Below are positions 52,406 to 63,610 of a stretch of 64,000 bases of DNA, piece after piece. Every line of letters begins with the position of its first letter. Within the stretch, counting starts at the first letter, position 1. The notes beneath the pieces were generated by a model. The model did not search any database. It was not told the DNA's origin and saw only the letters and a list, made by a program, of their open reading frames with translations. Both the position numbers and the translations under genes were made by a program. The DNA is from Wolfiporia cocos (Eukaryota > Basidiomycota > Agaricomycetes > Polyporales > Phaeolaceae): contig JACCLO010000001.1 in NCBI GenBank assembly GCA_029448655.1, positions 1,178,001 through 1,242,000 on the forward strand. Reading direction: 5' to 3'.

Positions 52406-55400
52406 GTACCCCCTCTTCTAGCTGCGTGTCCCCACGCCCAGCAATCACCTTGCACAGGTTCTGGTCTATTTGACATGGGTGGTCGTGTTTGTGTTTCTGG
52501 CAGATGTATGGGTTCGCCATCTGTATGGTATACTGTACGGGGTAGATCCAACCCGGGTTGTTGGGTATGGTGGATTCTACGCATTGTCCCACTTGTATTC
52601 CATATTGTATTACACGAGTTTGCGGGTTGCAAAACCAGAAGTTCCTGGTGACGAGCTGCTTTGGATAGATGTAGAAGGGTATCTTGGCGTCCTTCAGCAG
52701 CGTGATGTCTACATCGTCGTGGTTAATGAACTCGTTCGGGTTTTGTCTAAGTCCCATGGCAATGGCTTTCCTGTCGAAGTGTTCCCACTTGGGGTCCCAT
52801 TCAGTGTGTCTGTTTTTCCACTGATGGCCCGGGGCGGTAGGTCGTTCTTCGAAGAATTTGGTTACTAGGTCCTGCCAGGGATTTAGTCCGCGTTTCCTTT
52901 CCCATGTTGTAGTCCCATCAGACCATTCGACTTCTAGCTCGACTCACCCTCGGTCTTCCCTGGATGCGAGGATCCTGAGAGGCCTGCGAGCGTCATTGCT
53001 TTCCGTCCGTTTGTTATGGTTCTGATTGGGGAAAGCCGGAGCATGATACGGGAGTAGTAGGACCTCATTAAATACAGGGTATATGCCTCGCATGTCTGCG
53101 GGCAGGTCCAGTTCGTATGGTCCATGTCCGACTTTCTTGGTGACCTTGTACGGGCCGTACCGTTTTGAATCGAGTTTCTTTGTAGGGTTTCCCATGTTAA
53201 TGTTTCGCCCATCGACCCAAACCATATCTCCCTCGTTGTACGTGTGAGGGTTGGTTCGTTTCCAGTCGTAGTATTCTTTCATACGAAGTTTGGCTTTCTC
53301 GAGATTCTTTGAAGCGGTTTGGCTGACCTCGTGCATGTGTTCGACCCAATCCTTGGCGGTTCCCACCCCCTCTTCCAGCTCTGGTGCCTCCACTCCTGTA
53401 AATGGGTGGTATCCATGAGTAAGGTAGAAGGGGCTATAGCCTGTGCTACTATGTACGTGACATTTGTAGGTGAAGCTAGCTAGCGGGAGTAAGTCTGGCC
53501 AGTTGGTATGCGTGTCATTAATAAATAATCGTAGGTACACCTCTAGTTCCTGGTTCATACGCTACGTCTGCCCGTCTGTCTGTGGATGGAACACGGTACT
53601 AGGATTTCCCTCGATGCCTAATCTATGATATACATCTTTGATAAAGTCCGATACAAATTGTGGTCCTCTGTCACTAATTATTTTCTTTGGTAATCCGTGC
53701 TGTGCGTATACTTTGTCTACAAATATGTTGGCCCAACCTTCAGCGGTGAGCCTGGTTGTGGTTGGGACTGCGATATAGTCCTTGGATTTCATATCTACAA
53801 CTACAATGATAGCATCCCGACCCTTGGATGCTGGAAGTCCTGTGACCATGTCGACGGAAATGTTCTCCCAGCTGTGTGTGGGTGTTGGATTCGGGTTCAG
53901 TGGTGCGGCTCTCTTCGAGCGGTCTGGCTTGGCTCGCTGGCATTTGATGCATGCCTTGACGTATTGGCGGATGTCGTTTCGCATCTTTGGCCACCAGTAT
54001 GATCGGTGAATGGCTGTATACGTGTTTTCTGTGCCAGGGTGTCCTGCCGAGACCGTGTCGTGGAATGAAGAAATGATTTTTCCGATTAATTCCTCGTCTC
54101 TCGGAATGATCAACTTCCCCCTCCTGTAGCATAGGCCGTCCTCAGCTATGTCCACTGTTCCTTCTACTACCTCCTTGTCGTAGAGAGCGGCTTCTGCTTT
54201 GACCCTTTCCTTTACCTCCTCGTGGGTGATTCCGTGAGGTAGGGTGTAGAACGAGGATCGCAGCCTTTCTCCGCTGTCTTTGGCGAAAAGGTGTTCCTTC
54301 AGGACGATCTGTCCTTTGAGGTGATTTTTGTTATCGTCGTGATCGCCTCTTCGGGATAGTCCGTCCGCCCTTCCATTGGTCTTCCCGGGGATGTGCACGA
54401 GTTGTAGGTCATACTCGGCAAGTTCCGTCATCCACCGGGCTTGTCGCGGATTAATTTTCTGCGGGGTCTTAAAGTATTCTAGGTTCTTGTGATCTGTTAG
54501 TACTTCTACAGGGTGTTTTGCACCCATTACAAAGTGGCACCATTCGTCTAAGGCGCGCATGATAGCTAGGAGTTCGCGATCGTAAATCTCGTAGTTCCGT
54601 TCTGCCAGTAGTAGCGTTTTTGAGTGATATGCTATGGGCTTCCAGATGCCATCCTGGTTCTGCATGAGGCAGGCTCCAGTTGCGAAGTCTGAAGATTCTG
54701 CCTCGATGCGGAATGGGTCGTCATCGTTTGGTATCCCCAGTACAGGTGCTGTGACGAAGATATTTTTTAACTTGTCGAAGCATTCCTGTTCTGTCATGCC
54801 CCATTGCCATTCTCCATCTTTGGTTAGATTGATAAGGGGGCGTGCTACCATTGAGAACTTCGGGATGAATCTCCAGTAGAAGTTTGCAAATCCGATGAAG
54901 GATTGTACTTCTTTCTTGTTCCAAGGTGCTGGCCATTCGGCTACTGCAGCTACCTTCGCAGGATCCATACGGATTTCCCCGTGAGAGATTATGTGTCCCA
55001 AGTACTCTACTTCGGATTTCTCGAACTCGCATTTCTCCGGTTTACATGTCAGCTTATTTTGATGGAGAACCAAAAGAACCTTGCGCAGGATCTCTCTATG
55101 TTCTTTCTGATTCTCTGTGAAAATAAGGATGTCATCTAAATATACAATGACCTTCCCCGTGAGGACCAGGTCTCTAAATATGTCGTTCATCAAGGTCTGG
55201 AACGTGCCTGGTGTGTTGCACATTCCAAAGAACATCACCAACGGCTCGTATAGCCCTCTATTGGTGATGAAGGCGGCTTTTTCTTCGTCGCCTTCCTTGA
55301 TTTGGACGTTGGTGTATCCCCAACGAATGTCCAATTTAGAAAAGTACTTACCACGTTTAAGCTTGTTGAGTAACTCCGTGATGAGCAGGAGCGGGTACTT

Positions 55401-55494
55401 GTTCTTCTTGGTTATCTGGTTCAACTTTCGATAGTCCTGTATAGGTCGCAGCTTCCCATCCTTCTTTTTGACAAAGAAGAATGGTGCTCCCCAT
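52368..55494 (-). pseudogene. Partial pol of truncated element (RT, RNaseH, IN, extension)
   Basis: RT has FSKLDIRWGYTNVQI and VIVYLDDILIF; RNaseH has YEIYDRELLAIMRALDEW; integrase has SVDMVTGLPASKG, ISDRGPQFVSDF and NQELEVYLRLF. The C-terminal extension is in frame through CAG where the outer element has TAG. A TAG at 53,562-53,564 (in QTERMNQ, a transversion) and a TGA at 52,944-52,946 (the Arg of DRGRVELEVEW) are the only in-frame stops noticed. The 5' part of pol is lost. Confidence 0.88.
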
Positions 55495-55575
55495 CTGAAG
55501 TGCCACGCCACTTACTCTGTGCTTCAGCCACCGCAGAGTTTCAAAAGGCCATGCAAACCGTGTGGGACATTAACC

Positions 55576-57663
55576 CCAGTGAGAATCCAGTGTATTTAAA
55601 TGTAGCCAAATGTACCGGATACATATGGTGAGAAAATTTGAACCCTAAGCTACATTAGGATACATTTTAGGCGCCCATATAATGTTTCTTATGTATTCCA
55701 AGTGTATCCACATGAATCCAGAATAGATTTTGATATGTCCAATGTATTTGAATGTATCTCAGGGTTGCGTAGGAAGGTCCCACAATATATCTGTGGAATG
55801 GCTCATTGTATTCAGATGTATCCTAATCTACTCAAGACTATTGACACAGAGTATTCGAATGCACCCAGAAATATTCTAATATACCCTCCCAGTCTCTGCT
55901 CCCAGTCTCCACTCCCAGTCTCCATGCACAAGGAAAGCAGCAACTGTTGCAATGCGAGTAGTGATGTGCAAAGCCCAGCTCAAAGCCATGAGCCGGGCCT
56001 GGCCGAGCCGACTTAAGCCGGACTGAACCGAGCCTTGGGGGCGGTTTATGACGGCTCAGGGCCCAGCTTGGATTGTGAGCTGGCCATAGCCGAGCCCTGA
56101 GCCGGCGGCTTTAGGTGTGCAACTGTAGCTATGTTGTAGTGAGCAAAAAGAAGCCTGTTGGTACAAGATTTTGCATACTTTCAACTTAAATATTCTCAAC
56201 AACCATACAATAACTTGTGGCCAGTGCAGAACTTTGTAACTATTGCAATCAGGGTTGTGATTGGAGTTGTGATCGAGACCTGTATTTTCTGTCAGTATCA
56301 TGAGCAACTGTACAAGTACTTGTAGATCAGGACAACAATAAATAGTGGACATATATGCATTCTGAATGCATTGTGCTGCAATTTTGAGCTGTACAAACCA
56401 ATAACTTTGAGGTCCTTCCTGATTGCTCATAACTCCCGGCCTGAGCCTGAGCTGGGCCCAAGCCGGCCTGAGCCATCATGGAGGGCCCGGCCTGACATTT
56501 CGCTGAGCCCGGGCCCTTCAAAGCCGGGCCCAAGCCCCAGGCTTTGAGCCGAGCCAGGCTTTGCACATCACTAAATGCGAGGTTTGCTGATTAGTGGCAG
56601 GGCTGGCAGATCCCTCGTGCAGCCGGGAGAGGCCGGTTCCAATGCATGGGTGAGCAAGCAAAATTTTTGCGTGCTTGTGCACCCACGCTGTGCTTCTCCT
56701 TTCATTCTGCGCATCGCTCACCAGCCCCCCACCGCTGACCTTAGCGATACCACCAGTCTGTTTTCAGCCCTCCCTCCACACCCTTTGTAACTTATCTACT
56801 ATGTGTCCATTTGGATGGCAATGGCAATTGGCAGCATGTGCGGAGGTCCAAGCAGGCAAGCTAGTGGGGCAATTAGTTTTGCCGGTAGTGTATATGAGCA
56901 GGGCACAAGGAGAGTGGCTCGTCACCAGTTTGTAACCCACCTACATTCACTATCCTTCTTGAAGTTTTGAAGCTTGAGGGGATGTTGCCTCACCAACTCA
57001 AAGCCAAGAAAAAAGTGCAGAGATAAGATTGACTGCAGCATGTTGTGAGCCTAAGCAAGGAAAACAAAGTTCAAGAGGCGACAGAATAAGTGAAGGAACC
57101 TAAAATAAAGCCGTCAATGACAAATGATGTAGTGATGTTGGGTACGAGTGTTGCCATAAAGGGATGTGGCTACAAGGGGAGCCGTGTAGACACATACCTT
57201 CTCTTTGGCTTTGGGAATCATTATGTAATCAAAGCCACAAAAAAAAACCTTGTTACTTTATTATCAAATCTAGATATGGAGGCTCAATGCTTTAATAATT
57301 CTCCAACGAAAGGGTAAGGGTATGGAAGGATGCGCATATAGTAGTGCGGCAGTAGAGACGACAGTAAAGAAAGCGTAATAATGTAAGCGCATGGATCCGA
57401 AGCAATCTACATACAGCTCTAATTGGAACTATTTCACGTGTGCAAAACTAAATGTTCGTGTCAACACGATATGCAGTTCGCAGAGGCCACATGGTAAGAT
57501 CTGTCATTCATTGGCATATGTCAATCTAAACAATAGGTCATATGATCTGCTGGATACATTTGGATTACACTGAATATATTATGATATGTTGAACTTTTCA
57601 GGATACACTTAGATACAGTAGGACTTATTTGGGTACTTCTAAATACCTCAGATTTTCACTGGG
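55576..57663. mobile_element. hAT-like element, 2.1 kb, no transposase
   Basis: The ends CCAGTGAGAATC and GATTTTCACTGG are flanked by the 8-bp duplication CATTAACC (55,568-55,575 and 57,664-57,671). Many copies of a GTATCC/GGATAC subterminal motif occur near both ends, a feature typical of transposase-binding regions. No ORF over about 90 codons looks real, so it is non-autonomous or eroded. It contains the MITE at 55,959-56,573. Confidence 0.75.
55959..56573 (+). mobile_element. GC-rich hAT-like MITE, nested copy
   Basis: The ends TAGTGATGTGCAAAGCC and GGCTTTGCACATCACTA are flanked by the 8-bp duplication AATGCGAG (55,951-55,958 and 56,574-56,581). Same architecture as 17,833-18,471, with a slightly different terminal repeat. 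Confidence 0.9.
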
Positions 57664-57779
57664 CATTAACCTCAAGTGATTACATACAAAATGTTTTCCG
57701 CTCTGTCGAAGCGCACCGCCTGTGGATTCATTGTGCGGAGCAATGCATGTCGGCGTGATCGAGCGGGATTGATGGGATC

Positions 57780-58090
57780 ATAAGTCGATCGGAGTCTTGC
57801 AGAGCGGGAGCCGCTCCGAATCTGACCGGGACCTTCCAGCCGATATTGTCAATGTCGACTCGCGACCCAAAGAAGTTCAGCCTGATCCGGCGTCCGTCTA
57901 TGGCTTCACTCCACCTGATGCGGGGGGCCCTTCTAGTAGACCGCCTTCGGGATAACTTTGACATGTCCAAGCCACAGGCTTCGCAGCCGCTAGTTACGTG
58001 GGAGGATTTGAAAATTTGGGGCAGGACAGGCGACGGTGATGATGAAATGGCAGCAAAAAGAGCAAGAATTAAAAACATGATGGTATCTTT
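57780..58090 (+). pseudogene. Unidentified gene X, copy 4 (inverted unit)
   Basis: The plus strand reads MSTRDPKKFSLIRRPSMASL, LVDRLRDNFDMSKPQASQPL and VTWEDLKIWGRTGDGDDEMA followed by a basic AAKRARIKNMM tail. It is open for about 90 codons and is the cleanest copy of this part of gene X. It lies in the inverted copy of the gene unit. Confidence 0.5.
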
Positions 58091-58099
58091 TCCTATTAA

Positions 58100-59021
58100 T
58101 TGCGTTGTTTGTTGAAGCAAGCGTCGGAATCGCGTGAAAGAGAGCGAACGAAGAAATGAGCGACGCGAGAAAACAACAGTTTTTCAGGAGCGGTTTGTCT
58201 CGTCCTCGGGGCGGGGAGGAAAACGCGCAAGGTACCGTACAGAAATTGTGCGACTAAATACTGATTCGGCATCGTACCATTTCCGGCCCCACCGTACGCG
58301 ACTCCCGACGTGCGCGCGCGACGTCCAGGCACGCACAAGCTCGCCCACGGCAAATCCATGTTCCAACATTGTTTGTATTCTATATTCGAGGCTTCAATGC
58401 TGCGGTTGGATGACAGGCACAGCACTTTTATCAGTATGTGGATTCAGTGTGTATAGAGCCCCAGAAATACTGTCGGCAGGGCTGTAGCATGGACAAAGCC
58501 ATAGATCCAGCACATCGTGTGGCGGCAGGTGGAGTGCTCCGGTCCCCAAAATTGAGCTCCCGATGTTGTCCTCAAGAATCTCGTCAGATCAGCCGGTGAC
58601 ACTAGACGGTCACACACATCCTGCAAAGCAATGTGCACCTGCCATCTCCTGACTCACTCGAGTTAGTCTGCGTGCTAGTCTCCGTTGCTGTCCATTAACC
58701 CATATCGTCAGTGGACGGCTGTAGCTTTGTATATGCATATGGCCATATACTTGCAGCAGCAAGATCTAGGCAGACTGCCCGTGAAGCCGCTGAAAAGCTT
58801 TCCGAACTGATATCGAAGTGAGAAAGTAGAACAAATTCGATAACTTCCCACTGGCAAGGCTAGACGAAGAAGAACGGAGTGGTGGCATGAGCCTGAAAAG
58901 AAAACACGTCTGTAACTATACAAAACGCTCGGCAGAAGCTCGATAAAAACAGGACATTTCCCCCAAGATGCAATGAATACTGGCTACGAGGTGATTTACG
59001 GTCTCCCGTGAGCTTGCGGGC
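58100..59021. other. Gene-free interval with a GC-rich insertion
   Basis: 58,110-58,370 is GC-rich and has no counterpart in the other units, so it may be an insertion. The remainder is the 3' flank of DUF6533 copy G. No gene is supported. Confidence 0.4.
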
Positions 59022-60840
59022 TCAAGGTGTTGAACCAGCGCCAAATTCGCTCGGAGCATCCGATCTCCCCTCTCCGTCTCGCTGGAAATTATGCATTTGT
59101 TCCACCGGCTGGATGGATACAAAGTCACATTGGCATGATGTGTGACATATGAAAGTACTCACAAGCTCCTCATTGTAGCCAATATCTTCGTGAGGTTCGT
59201 CGTCATCATCGAATAGCAAGCTATCGGGAATGCTATGGTCAAGAGGGGCTCCCATGTTTCCAATCAACCTGCTACCGAATTCTATGCTTCCTCTGGACCC
59301 CATGCTTCCGGCTGCAAACGATGTGTCATTGGATTCGGTGCCATTCTCTTCATCAATATGTAGGCGCAAATTGAATATGAACCTCGAGATCAGAATCGAC
59401 GAGATTCTGTTGGAACTCAGCAGTGAACTAATTGCATAGCCAGCGAGGGTGATTACACTGGTATGAACGCTGTGATATATTCCAAAAAAAGCTAGACGGC
59501 CGTCAGATCAAGTGTTCCAATGATTAGATAAAGATAGTCACAGTCCCGGATGCAGAAAAAGAGATTTGTTCAATCGCCATTTGTGTAATATTCAATATTA
59601 AGAGAACTCTATATGCGTGCAATCGTCTTATGGCACTGCTTAGTAGTGAATGTGGAAGCGTACATGAAGTATCCGGTACCTGTAATAGTCATGTAAATGG
59701 AGGCTCGGTGAATCGTGCTCGATCGTCTCACCGTCTCTGACAATCACCAGCATCAGAGGTGTCTTGATTTGAGTGCCAGGCACATGATTTGCCCAAGGGC
59801 GTGCATATATCCATGTGGCAACAATCACAACCAAATCTGAAGCTATGGCGCAAGTACGTGTTATGATAACCACTGTGCAAGATGAGATCAGAATCAGTAG
59901 TCTTCTCTAACCCTTTGTTTATTGGCGTACATCTGAAAATATGATCAGCGCAGCTTCCTATCCATAAATGTGCTGCTTACCTGTTGACGGCGCTATCAGA
60001 GAAAGGGATATTTAGGAAGCATTGTGGTATGCCGAACGAATATGCCACATAGGGATGAGAAACAGAGATGTACTTATACTGAGGATTAAGTAGTCTAGAT
60101 AGTTAGCGCACAGAGACGCGGGCCATGGGATAGAGTGACAGACAATGTTGGTTACAGCGGGAACAAGGCCCGTCAATAAGGCCAACAATGACCAACACCA
60201 ATTACGTTCCGCAACAGCATAGACACGGAGTGCAGAAAACCCTGTGAGTAGGATGTCATACACAAACTCATCTCAGTACACATTGCAAGGCATACCTGCT
60301 ACAATCACTATCGATGAGGGGTATGTAACATTGTTCAGTACAGTTTGTGCTTTGCAACTAGTTGGTTTGTATGTCTGATCAAAATATGTAATCATGATAA
60401 GGATATGAAACACGCAACATCGATATCTGCCGAGATCGTTAGAGTCCTCCTCGTTGCTGCATTCAGTGGCTCACCTGATCGGTGGTCCAAGTGATTATAT
60501 TAAACACGTAGGAGGTTGTGGTTAACAAGAGGACATATCGATTGAAGAGGAGAATAGTAGGTCCTGCCATACGATATCGCCAAATAGCAAAAACTTCGAG
60601 GTCGAAAGTGATGATGTGCTCGTAAACCACTAGCGCTGTACGCGTGTCTGTTAGGCACGAAATGTATGATTGGATGTGAGTTACCAGCAGCAGCGGCGTA
60701 ACAGTAGTTTATGATATAACTGACGTCCGAAACCCATCCAGGATGTCATCGACGAGCAGCACGGTCTGTTGAGAGTATACTCACGTCTGCTTCAGAAACT
60801 CAATCGCCTCGGCAGTAGGAAGACTTATAGGCGAGGACAT
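59022..60840 (-). pseudogene. DUF6533-type seven-helix membrane protein, copy G (best preserved)
   Basis: The ATG at 60,840 gives MSSPISLPTAEAIEFLKQ. A second exon reads YIINYCYAAAA, and a third LVVYEHIITFDLEVFAIWRY and ILLFNRYVLLL; these splice in frame through GT...AG introns. Further exons give CVFHILIMITYFDQTYKPTS, FSALRVYAVAERNWCWSLLA with LTGLVPAVTNIVC, TRTCAIASDLVVIVATWIYA, KTPLMLVIVRDG and the tail SRLIGNMGAPLDHSIPDSLL. The end is at 59,022. A TAA after the SAYHNAS codons (60,012) and an exon-phase conflict near 60,430 break it. This copy best shows the family architecture: seven helices and a cytoplasmic tail. Confidence 0.75.
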
Positions 60841-60942
60841 CCCTTTAGCACGGAGTGTCTGAGACTTTCGAATCGATTGTAGATAAATGAGATGCAGGTG
60901 CGAAGCTCAACGTCAAATCGGCTGATGAGCACAGGATGCACC

Positions 60943-61799
60943 TGGTCTCGTACCCAGACGTGTATTATTCGCACCCTACCACCGCAGTATCTAACACGTC
61001 TAGGGCAGTTGAACCGAGACCACCTCCGTCCCCTTTGATGCCCAATCATCACGGTCACATCAGCTTCGAGAAGTTGCCAAACATCGTAGCTGTCCGATTC
61101 CCCAGACAGCTCAGCGCTCCTTTACCTCGCTGAAGAATCATGAGGGCCTCGCGTCACTCGATTCTCTTTGTACCATAGTCAACAAAAATGTATGTTGCTC
61201 TTGTACCCCCACCACTACGGTCTCGAGATCCAGCACGTATGCGCGATACCAGTCCCGGAAGGCGTAATCAGCATCAAAATTAGCGACTATTCTCCGACGA
61301 CGAGGATACTGAACCGGACTCAGATAAGTCGGACGTCGAGGACATCGCATGTCACGATGAGGACATAGGCGAGGTTGTGCAGGATAACATCCTCAGTGAG
61401 AGTATGATTGACGAAGAAACTCCTGGTACTGTAGCATATGGTCTTGAGCAGACAGGATCAATCGAGAAAAATGAACATTTACATTTATTTCCCTCCACTG
61501 CAAGTGCACAGACAGATCATGGGCGATTATAGATATGACTACTAAGCGAGATAACATACAGCAATAATATAATGTATGGGGAGAGGAACGATAGCCAAAA
61601 ATGAGAGGGGACGGCAAATATCGGACAGCTACATCGAGGATCTGACGTTTGGCAGCTTTGCGAAGCTGATGTGACCGTGATGATTGGGCATCAAGGGGGA
61701 CGGGGGGTGTCTCGGTTCAACTGCCCTAGACGTGTTAGATACTGCGGTGGTAGGGTGCGAATAATACACGTCTGGGTACGGGACCAGGGTACGAGACCA
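60943..61799. mobile_element. 857-bp foldback TIR element with 8-bp duplication
   Basis: The ends TGGTCTCGTACCCAGACGTG and the complement are flanked by a perfect GATGCACC duplication (60,935-60,942 and 61,800-61,807). The inverted arms extend about 170 bp, with a 14-bp tandem duplication (GTACCC/GGACCA) near the right end. No transposase is encoded. It sits in the promoter region of DUF6533 copy G. Confidence 0.88.
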
Positions 61800-61807
61800 G
61801 ATGCACC

Positions 61808-62820
61808 AGTCTTTGACAGATGATCAAATGTGAGCAGCCGAGATCATGACTCATGTGGGAAGTTCTACATGTTGGAGCTAGCCGAAGACGGGAGTTGATG
61901 TCCTCATCGTGACTCCGGTACTTGACTCGCTTTGTCGTTTTTCAGAATGAACCTCGTTGACGTTGCGATTTTTGTCATGTCGTGCTATAAGATGTATAAT
62001 CATTAGAGGTGAGTCGTTTTCAATAATTATGACTATGGCGCCAAATCTTTGAAAGGGATTGGTGGAGCGCTACAGTCATTGACATAGTTGTGGACATTAT
62101 AGATCTGAGCATTGCGACTGCGTATTATAGTGACTACCTCAGCGATCTCCATGCACCTGCAGATGTACGAAAATATATACCAAATGCATAAAAAAGACGG
62201 CGACAAGGCCTATTTAGCGTGTTACTATGCATGATCTCTTGATCACGCAAGCATCCCCAAACTCTGCCATACTCCACAGCTCCTCGTACTCATGATTATT
62301 GCTCCACCACGGAAAAAGCCGAGTCATAATCAAAAATAATGATCAATCAGGAAAAATCGACTTCTATGAATTAGAGAAAATAGGAGCTCATCAGGTCTTC
62401 ATTTTTGTCACAGATTTTCTAACGGTAATATTTTTCCTGTATTTTTCCCGTGACACAGATCTCACCCTGTGTCCTCTACTGTGCTTGCACTCCCTGTCTT
62501 GATGTCTAAGTTGGGTAAACCATGCTCAAGATATAACAACCTCCCAGACTAGTAGTCAAGACTGTCAAGAGGTGGGCAACTTGAGAGATGCATGCATAGA
62601 GTTTGGAGTAAGACCTAGGGTGTATGCACAAAGGCTGAGAATTATTGGACTGAGCTTGTAAGACCTCAGCCTTCAAGTATATATACATGCAGCATACTAT
62701 GTACCAAGTGTCTACCCTAAATGACGAGGTCTGTGCACATGATGAGTAAGCATGTATGTTATGGTGTGTAGGTAAGCAGGGCCAACCACTATCTACACTT
62801 ACCTAATCTAATCTAGGGAG
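61808..62820. other. Promoter-side sequence of inverted unit, then unassigned
   Basis: 61,810-62,010 is the reverse of 17,010-17,220. From about 62,020 the sequence matches nothing else in the window and has no supported gene. Confidence 0.45.
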
Positions 62821-62825
62821 ACACT

Positions 62826-62950
62826 GTGCTGGCAATGGTGTAGTGGTTAAGATGTAAGAAAGGCATGTATGACACAATGTCCAGAGTTCAATCCCCTAAG
62901 AGGGCAGACCGAAATATCTGTGATATCCTGCTTCACATTTGTTAGTTGCT
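62826..62950 (+). repeat. tRNA-like SINE candidate
   Basis: TGGTGTAGTGG (62,836-62,846) fits a pol III A box. GTTCAATCC (62,886-62,894) fits a B box, at a spacing of 50 nt. The T stem and acceptor stem do not pair, so it is not a tRNA gene. The end of the element cannot be placed. Confidence 0.45.
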
Positions 62951-63609
62951 AGTTATCTGTCTGTAAAACACTACTTATCTAATACCTACATTTACTGCTG
63001 TACTACACCAAACACTTATCTCATATATGCACATGATCCTTATCCAATATCTTATCTCCTAAGTCACTCACACATCACATAGTTACTTACACTTTCCATC
63101 AGCTTCTACCAGTTTCCCCAAGGTTCCATGATATTCCATGTCCAGACCTTAGACACAGTCTAGACAGCATGACCTCATACCCTGTGCATGATCCATCAGC
63201 ACATATCCATTTATCACAGGCCTACAGTAGCTTTACTGCTCATGCACAGACCTAGGTAGTTTAGGGTAGGCCTTGTAGCACTGCTCCAAACTATGTATAT
63301 ATACCATACTCTGAGTCACTGTAGGACTCAGACTAGTTCACTTATTTGACAACTGCATTTAGCCCTTAAAGCTCTCTGCTTCGCACATAAAATGTTTTCT
63401 TGTTTGCCCTTCAGGAAGAACATCATCTTCAGTGAGTTTCCATGTCAATTTTCCTAGCTTGGACCTAATTCATCTAATCTGCATAAAAGTGATTTATTCT
63501 CCTAATTCTACCCTAGTCCCACCCTAGTCCTATCTTAACCACACCATAACTCACACATAACCACTAGAATCATAACTACTGTGCAATGTCAAACAGCAGT
63601 GTGGTGAAT
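62951..63609. other. Gene-free AT-rich sequence
   Basis: No gene is seen. Recurrent CCTAGTCC/CCTAGGT motifs near 63,250-63,530 suggest repeat-derived sequence. Confidence 0.4.
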
Positions 63610-63610
63610 C

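Larger units (their letters stand above)
52024..55494 (-). mobile_element. Truncated relative of the outer retrotransposon
   Basis: It has a 3' LTR (52,024-52,405, 382 bp), the C-terminal extension, integrase, RNaseH and RT back to GAPFFFVKKKDGKL. At 55,494 homology to the outer element stops. Gag, dUTPase, protease and the 5' LTR are missing. The sequence differs from the outer element throughout, so it is a separate, older copy. Confidence 0.9.

Noticed and set aside
62836..62900. A functional tRNA gene
   Set aside because: The T stem and acceptor stem do not pair, although A and B boxes are present.
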